Source: Pachypanchax playfairii
Taxonomy: Eukaryota > Chordata > Actinopteri > Cyprinodontiformes > Aplocheilidae
DNA: 64,000 nt
Direction: 5' to 3'
NCBI GenBank assembly: GCA_006937955.1
Contig: SSNP01000084.1
Location: 1,759,689 to 1,823,688, forward strand
Position numbers and translations under genes: made by a program
Notes under the pieces: generated by a model
Seen by the model: only the letters and a program-made list of their open reading frames with translations
Told to the model about the DNA's origin: nothing
Databases searched by the model: none
Shown here: positions 51,829-60,800 of the stretch, in pieces
Position numbering within the stretch: the first letter of the stretch is position 1
Layout of the letters: the number at the start of each line of letters is the position of its first letter

Positions 51829-54800
51829 TATAAATTAAGTGTAGAAGATTGGCAACAGCAGATTTCTGAAGAAAGTACTAATCCTGTTAAGGACGTAGAG
51901 CTCTTAAAAACTTAGAAATTGGCTTATTTAATACATTATAGTGTAACTATCTTACACTATAATGTATTAACATTATAGTGTAAGATAGTTTGACCGTGAA
52001 GAGTCAGTTTGATTGATAGTAACACAATATTAGGCCGTAAAGACAACAATTATTTTCATTGTGCATTTTAACATTTATTTTCCTTGATTTTAATGACTGA
52101 ATAATCGATTCAATGATTCATTTATTTATTTTTACTGCACTATGACGTGATTTTTCAGTCTAATGTTGGTGTTTATTTTATTACTGATCCAAATCTCAGT
52201 GTTTTTAGATATTATTCCATCTTTATGTAGGATTATATTTATTGTTCACTTCTGTCACTGAATGGACTGAATGTGAGCTTCTCCTCACACCATAAATAAA
52301 CCCAAAGTCACGTTTCTCCATGAACTACAAAGAACAAATAAAAGAAATGATCTAAATGGAGATATAATGATTCAGTATTGGTTACCAGCTGATTGGTGTC
52401 TGTGTTAGGTTATCTGGAGTCGAATCCAAAAAGACTGATTGCTTTATTTTCTTTCCAAGACTGTAACCTCACGTTTCCTCAGCGTCTGCACTTTTCATCG
52501 ATAAAAAAACAACAAACTGAAGGATGTGCTTCGAGTATCTGCAGAATCCTTTCTACAGAAAGAAATCAAGTCAAACCGCTTGACTTGAGTTTCCTTTCAT
52601 GAATCAGTCTCGGATTAATTAAAAAAGCAGTTCAGATGTGTTTTTGTTCCAACGTCACACAACACTGCCCCCTGGTCTGAATATGGAGTCGGCGTGTTCA
52701 GAGCACGAGCAGCGTGAGGTCATCCTAACTGTTCATTGTTCTTTCCAGACCTGGTTTGAGAAGAATTGCCTGTCAGATGACTGCGCTGCTGACCTGAAGC
52801 TTGATGGGAACCTGCTGCTTTCTGGGTAAAAACCTTTAACATTACAGTTAAAACTCATTCTGTGTCTCTGCCTAAAACAGAGTGAGTAAGCTGACATTGT
52901 AGGTCATGTGGGTGTGGACGGTGGAACCATGACGCATGCCTGGAGAACATCCACATGTGTTTCCGTAACTAGGGAGTTACCTTGTTTTCATTTTGTATCT
53001 TTAACTCACTTTTACATTTTAAGCTAGTTTAAATCTGTACTGCTAACAAGTTGCACTTCTCTACACATCAAAAATAAACATATTTACTCTTGTGGGTTTA
53101 AGTTATACCTTAAAATTACAATAAAGGAAGAAACATCTTGTGACTACAACTTTTTGCAATCTTAACAATGATTTTTTTTTACTTATTTAATAATATTTAT
53201 GTTGTGGTCCTGCCAGACTGTACAGCAAACCCCATCTGGCCCTTGGAGGAGTGAGGAACGTCTCCTTGAACATGACCATCTCTAACGCCGGAGACGACGC
53301 CTACGACACCAACATCTACTTCAACTTCTCCAGAGAAGTTTTCTACATCAACTTCTGGCAAAAGGTTTGTGATTCTTTGATTATGTCCCTAATTTATTTA
53401 TTCTAAAACACATTTTTGTTTCTGGTGTTATACAAAGGAGGCTGAATCAAAATGATATTATACTCATAAAGTTTGTGAACCCTTTAGAAAGTTATTTCTC
53501 TTTGTGAAATTAACTATATCAATTTGTAGATTAAGTACCTTGTGAAAATTAGACAAAAAGAACTTTGTTATTGGAAATTATGACAAAAGTTATAAATTAT
53601 TGCAAATCTGTGGGTGACAAACGTAAGTGACTTTATGATGTGCCCTATTAGGAAACAGCTGGATGTTATTTTACCACATGAGCATCAGATTCCTCTGTGA
53701 AGAATCTGTTTCTGACTCTAAAACAGTCCCAAATCATGATACTCTCACCTCTGTCTTTCTTATTATTCTTATATTATTATATAATAGATGAAAATCATGC
53801 TGTTGTCTCCAAAAACAAGCTTAAATCTTCCTTTTTATTATCATTTATCCTCAGAAGACCTTTTTTTTTTAGTTTATGTACATAAATTACTTTCAATTTA
53901 CTATCCTTGAAAAATTAATGCTAATGCAAATCAAAGATTTTAAACATTTACAATGAAAAATAATTTGTTTCTATGCTGTTGCGTTTGCAGACATACAGGA
54001 TGAGAGTCCACTGAAACCCTCTTAAGTCATGCAAACACTTCAGGAGTTCAGTAGCTCAGTTCAGAGAACATGAACACATACCAAAAGTATTGTGGAGCTG
54101 CAGTTACGGCAACTGAAGAGTCATTCTGGAGCAATTAAGAGAAACAAACCGACAACTTTCAGGTCTCAAACTTTATGCAACTGCTGGTTTGATTGGATCA
54201 TTTTCTTTTTAAGAAAAAATTAAGCCAAAGAAATTCCGCCACAATTTGCAAATCGTTGCATTCTGTTTTTACCTGCTACTTTACCTTTTAAACTGCATCC
54301 AGACTTTTTTGGAATAGGTTGTATTTTTCCAGCGCTCTGTAGGTAGAGCAGAAGATTAAAGGAGGAGGATGTGGGGAACCCAAGCAGCAACAGCTGTCCG
54401 GTCTCAGAGGGCAGCCCCTTTAGCTGACCTGTCATACGACTCTGTGACTCATTTAAGACAGACGTACCGTGTCAACAACAAATGAGTTATATACGTGAGA
54501 ACATGGCTGAACTCACGGACCACATATTCCCACCAGATTGACTAATATACCTTTCAAAAAGCATTATTGGTGTTGCAAAATAATCTTTAGGGCTGTTTTA
54601 TTGGGTAAATGCAGGTGAGCAGAGGGGTCATTGGAACTGATGTTTATGAGGTGGTACCGTAGGTGCTTCTCACATACTGATTTTAACATTTTATAACTGC
54701 TAAACAAACTTCTTCCCACTTATACCTTCCCCTAGATCTCCTCACAACTCCATAACAACAGCACCTCAGATAGTAAATTTTGATAGGATCCATAAAGAAG

Positions 54801-57800
54801 ATTTTTCTTCTCTCATGATGGTCTCATGTTTATCCTTCAGCAGGAAGTTCTTCACTCTTAAGAAGGATAAAAACGTATCTGCAAAGCACAGAGCCTTCAG
54901 CATGCTTTAAAAACCACCAACAAAGGTGAAATTGAATTTAAATAGAAAACATACTGCAGGCAAATATTTAAAAAAAAAAAACACTGAGTCCGTTTCAGTT
55001 TCATAGTGAATCTAATGAACCCAGTTGGTTAGGTGTTTGGTTACCAGCAACCTCAGAGCCTGCCGAGTCCGAGTTTCTTACTTCACAAAGCAAAGAGGAA
55101 GTGAACAGTAGGAGAGGATTATACACAGCCTTTAAAGATGATTTATTATTATAATCAATTTGAAACATACTAATAGTTATTACTAATATGACACAGTTGT
55201 AGCAACATTTACTATTATTCAAAAAACCGCTGCGTTAGTGGTTTTTTGGAAGCGGACGGCTTACAGATATGTGCCTGTCTGAAACCTGGATGTTCTTGTC
55301 TTAATACTTCTCAGAATTTTAATAAGAGGAGGAAGATTTAAAAACATGAAAGTAATCCTTTAAAACTTTGTGCAAGTGAAAAAAAAAAGCAGTTTCTTAC
55401 AATTTAAATCTACATTTAGCCAAGTTGAAATTGGCTTGTAGTTTAGACGTACTATTTTAGATGCATTGGACTTTATTAATGCTCGAATCCAGATTTTTTG
55501 GTGATTTGCTCTTTGGAACAAGTGAGCCTCGAGCTGAAAAGCTCCGACGTCTCAGTGGTGAAAAGTGTGAATTTCAGTGGACCTTCAAACCAAAATGTGA
55601 ATTATAGATTTTCTTGGCTTTTAAATCAAACTTTTCATTGCTCAGGCATCAAAAAACTTCATCTTCCCACCTACAAAAGAAACTATAAAGTAGGTGATGA
55701 CACTAACTTGGAAAATGTTGGGCAATTTCAAGCCAAACGTCTAAATAACCAAACTGATGGAGATTTAAAAAAAGAAAGAAAGCAGCCCTCCTGTGTATTA
55801 TCATCCACACTGACGCACCACTTCAGTAGTTGTCTCAGCAGACACTAAAGACGTGTAAACACTCCTGTTGATACTTAACGGTCGTGCCACTTGTGAGAAT
55901 CCCAGCGTTCATTTGTTCCTGCCAGAATGAGAGCAGGAAAGGTAAGCAAGAGGAAAACACACTGTCACTCCTCTCACTCTGGATGCATGTCTCAGTGTTC
56001 TGCTTTCTCTCAGAGACTGCCAGGTGGCTGATGGGTAAAAAGACTTAACTCCCCCCCAATCCTACCCAGCCTCATGGGAAAGGCCGTGTTTGCACAGCAG
56101 CACAGAAGGATGCAGGAAATAGAGGAAATTCCATCATTGCCAGTTATGCTTGGGCACCCCCTTCCCCCAAGTCTCCTTCTGCAGGACTCACCAGGGTCTT
56201 CATATGGAAGCGGTGATACTGAAGATGGAGAGCTGAGCCACGCCCTGGAACAGTTGAACAGATGGACTGTGAATGAATCTGTGGATGGATTAAAATATAT
56301 CAGCAGAGACAACTCCCCTCACACATCACATTTAGAAACAAGTTGTAAACACAGAGCGAACCTGGACAGCAGCCCACGCTAGCAGACCCTTTGTTTGACG
56401 TACTGAAAGCTCTTATTAAATATTCCAGGAGCTCGAACTCTTTTTTTTTTTTTCCATCTTTACAGTTGTGAGGTTTCTGCTCCCTCTACATAAGCTCAGC
56501 TGACAGCCTCCCAGTGAACTCTCACTAAAAGAATTCTTACTCCTCACAGGGTCGAGACCTTTGTGTTTATACAGCGCAGCCCATGAAGCTCCATATTGTT
56601 TAGACAAGCTTCCAAACACACAGCCTGGCTGCTGTCCAATTACCCACCCGCCAAGATGTGTGTGCCACCCCACTAATGTACATTCTTTGTGATTTAAAAC
56701 TCCAGGAGAGATTTTCTTTGCTTAACATTTATTATTTATTTATTTTGCTTTGACCAACCTTATCTGACCTGATTGCTTTTTGTGAGAGTCCACCTCCCGT
56801 CTGCTGGTGCTTCCTCTCCGTGTCATCCGTCTCCATGCATGTCTGTCTCCTCTTCTTACTCTCGGTCTATCTTTCGTTTTGCAGGAAGAGAAGGGTATTT
56901 CCTGTGAGCTGGTCGATTTGGACTTCCTGAAGTGCACAGTGGGATTTCCCTTCATGAGAGCCCAAACGAAGGTAATTTAGATCTGAGTGCAAACCCTCCT
57001 GTTGAATATTCTAGAGGACGGAACAGGATTTATTCATTTAAACCTGATTAAACTTTTTTTTTTTGTCTCGCTAGTATCATTTTGCTGTGATTTTTGACTT
57101 GACTCAGCTTTCTGGAGAAAATGAGACGTTGCAGTTTTTAGTTCAAGCTAAAAGGTAAGAAGGCTAACTTTATCCCTATAATATTTATATCTGACACACC
57201 AGGAAATGAATCAAAATATTAATTTTACTGTCTCTCGTGTCTTTTAGTGCCAATCCAGAGCACAATCTCTTCGATAACAGTTTAGATCTGTCCATTCCTC
57301 TGATTCATGAAACAGACACCACAATTACTGGGTAAGAACAAGAAAAAACATGATCTGTATAAATCCAATATACATTTCACTCAAGTAAAGAGTCGGACTG
57401 GACTGGCTGTCGATCTGCTGCGACAAAGGAAGTGGAGGAGGGTTTTTCTCCATGTGGAGAATATCAACTTATAAAGCCTTATCTCTGAGTGCTTTATCAC
57501 AGCTGTGCTTCACAGAGGAAGGAAAACAGTGTCAAACATTCCATATTTGCCAGAACTCTGACATCTGATAAGACTCTTGTCTTTACTGGGAAGGGAGGCA
57601 TCAGAGTAAATTTGGACACATGTTGCAGCTGCTAAAGAAAATAAAAAAATCAGTCCAGTTGAACTTTATGTATTAAACCTTTTACTTGCATGTTTTCAGT
57701 GTGGTAACACCGACTTCCTTTGTTTATGGAAACTCCATTGACGCCTCGCGCTTCATCCAACTGGAAGGCATGGAATGCAACTTTCAACCCCTTAATCTAA

Positions 57801-60800
57801 CTTTCCAGGTACGTTAAGTACAGTGTATCCACAGATTTTATTTTTAAATCTATCCCTATATCTCTTTTTTGCACCTCCATCTCGCTGTGTCTTTGTGGTT
57901 CCAGGCCATAAACAAGGGGCCCAGCAGGCTGCCGGGATCCACCGTGGACATCAGGATTCCCAACCGACTGGCTGGAAACGGAGCGGACATGTTCCACGTC
58001 ATTGAAACCCAGGTGGACACCAGCAGCAGCACATAGACATTAAACATCCAGCATGGAGTCGTTATATAAATCAGTTTATTCACCTGCAGGAAGCTGCAAA
58101 TTGAGCTTATTTGTCTGTCAGTCGTGTTTCTCCTCATGCGTGTCTCCATTTCAGAAGTTATTCATAGAAAACTGCTACACTGATTAGACCATTGGTGGTT
58201 TTACTTAGTGTGTGTGTGTGGGGGGGGTGCAACTGTTGAATCTAATCTTAGCCAAAATGTTGGCGTTGCCACTGAAGCAGCAGATCCATTTTGTTTCACA
58301 ACATTTTGCATTTAGATAGAGAAACACGATACTCCCACTGCGTTTTGATGTTTTCCTGACCTTTGCATTGCTCTTTTCATAAAGGTAGATTCTAGTAGAG
58401 CTCAAGCTGTTAATTGTATTTACTGTGAATGTGGGGGTGGGGTGCAGAGTTGGTGTATCCCACCTCCTAGAGTCCATCTGGAACTACTTTCATGGGATCA
58501 GTCAGCTTGTATGAATAAAGAATGGGACACCTGCAGAGCTGGCTACCACTTCGTACCACCCTGATCCTGGAACCACGTTATCATGAACACTGTTAACATC
58601 ATCCAGCTTGTGGCACGCTTCTATTTTTCTCCATAAAATCCCATATCAGCCTTTATGTTTTCACTCTGGCATGTGAGAGCCAGACATGCTGGGAGGAGAG
58701 CAGCGATGAGGAAGGCCAGAGGAAAGTTCTACCTCAGGAGCTTCAGGTCAGTCAGAGGAGAGGGGAAAGGGGAAGTGCTCCCAGGGGCTGGGCCGTAAAG
58801 CAGAGACATCTAAATCACATCGTATGGGAAATCTGTCTGGGAGGGGTGTAAACGTGTTGCTGGGGAGAACTTCCTGTGAGCCCTGGACATTCATAACAAT
58901 AACAAGAACAGGTCATGTATGATGACAAAATTATTGTGTGGACAATTTTGTGCGAGGTCTAAATTCAAACCTATAAACCAATCAAAACTTCTTATTTTGT
59001 CCACATTCATCCCACATGACTGTTTGATAGGTAAATATAAAAAAAATTACCCAGTAACTGTTTTTGCGACAGGCGACATTAACGGTTATATAGTTTTTAC
59101 ATTAATCTTTGAAAACATATATTTTTTGTAAATATTTTCTGCACCAATGTCCTTTTTAAGGTGTCGAACGGTCGAGGGAACTGCACCCCTCACAGGAACC
59201 CGACACCATGCACCATCCCCCAGAACAACGAGAGCATCTTCCACTCCATATTTGCCTTCTTCACCAAATCAGGACGCAAAGTCTTGGTAAACAACTAACC
59301 TTCTTCTTCTACGCTGATGTTTCAGAAATCAAACAGTCGCTGTGAGAATTCTTGTTTTAGGCGAAGCGTATTTATCACTTCCTCTGTGTTTTAACAGGAC
59401 TGTGACCGACCTGGACGAGCGTGTTTGACCATCTCCTGCAGTCTGGGTCCACAGTTAAAGGAGGAACCTTTGAGCATCGATATAAAGCTGCTTTTGAACA
59501 CTGAAATTTTGAAAATAGTAAGACACATTTATTCAGCTTATGTAACACTGTTACATGTTGTTATGATTAAAAACAGAAAAGTTCACGGTCTCTGCACCCA
59601 CAACAGGACAGCTCCTCTGTGATCCAGTTTGTGACGAGAGGAAGCGTACAAGTAAACAACCGAGCGGTGGAGGTGCAGAACGGCCTGCCAGAAGACTTTT
59701 CTGTGAGTATATTAACTACATCACAGCTGGATGTTTTGTCTCAGTGGACGATGGGGACAAATATCTCAAAAACACCAAATTATTTTCACTTCCTGTCTGC
59801 TGAATGTAAAAAAAAAAACAACGGTTTGACACACAGTATTATACAGAACACATTTAAAACTAAATCAGTGAACTTGCAAAGGTTTTTGGAAAAATCCTCA
59901 CTGTAATGGTGGAGTTTATAAAAAATCTTTTAAAATAACAAAAAAAAAAAAAAACAAAGAACCAGCAAATAATTGATGGACGTAGTGTAAAAAGCATTGT
60001 AGAAGAATTGGAGGATTTTTGTGCTTTTCACAAGTTTTTAAAGTGTTAAACTTTATTTATTTATGTTAAGAATTTATTAATATTTCCTACTGTTTTAAGG
60101 TTCAACTCATTAACATAACATCTTATCAGGTCTGTCTTTTGAAAGCTGTTGCATGTGATCATATCGGACTTTAAAAAGAGCAGAAGAAGAACAAAAGCTT
60201 TATTTATCTGAAAATTTGAATCGTTTTGTAAATTAAACCTCATTTGATATAAAATAAGTAACATAGTTGTGTGACGTGTCTTTTTTGGCAGCACATTAAA
60301 GAAAAGATTCACATTTTTCAGTGAATAAAATAAAAATGAAAGAAAACAAGGGAGTCAGCTGATGGCTGAGACCTGCATATTGAAAACATAATCAAACATT
60401 AAGCTGCAGAAATGCTGAAGCCTAGTGGGTTGCTCGAAGGGACCACGGCAGGGCAGATGATCAACGAGACTCTGTTGATAAAATATAGAAATCAGTCAGT
60501 GATTTAATGTGTAATATTATTATTATGTGGGGTCAATCATGCAGAGACATTCTTAAACCCATGAAAGAGTTCCAGTGCATCAGTCATAAAGAATATGAGT
60601 TTAGGGAACAGCTGGGGGGGGGTATGATCTTTGATTTGACTTCAGTTGAATGTTTTTGGGGTCCTCAGCTGTGTGCAAGGACAGACCCTCCCCCTCCTGC
60701 TGCTTGCTGAGTGATTAAATGGCCCAACAGATCAAATTTGACGATTGCATTGAACACCCAGCATGCTTTGCAGGGGAATCTCTTGAGAAATTAGGGTGCT

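Larger units (their letters stand above)
51142..52748 (+). other. itga9 intron 16, with large palindromes
   Basis: 1,607 bases containing the inverted repeat at 51339-51785, TG microsatellites and the palindrome cluster at 51928-51990. Remainder plain AT-rich. Confidence 0.75.

Noticed and set aside
56010..56382. Overlapping ~100-codon ORFs on both strands in itga9 intron 18
   Set aside because: The + ORF (56074) has an ATG but no family resemblance, and host exons 18 and 19 join correctly without it.
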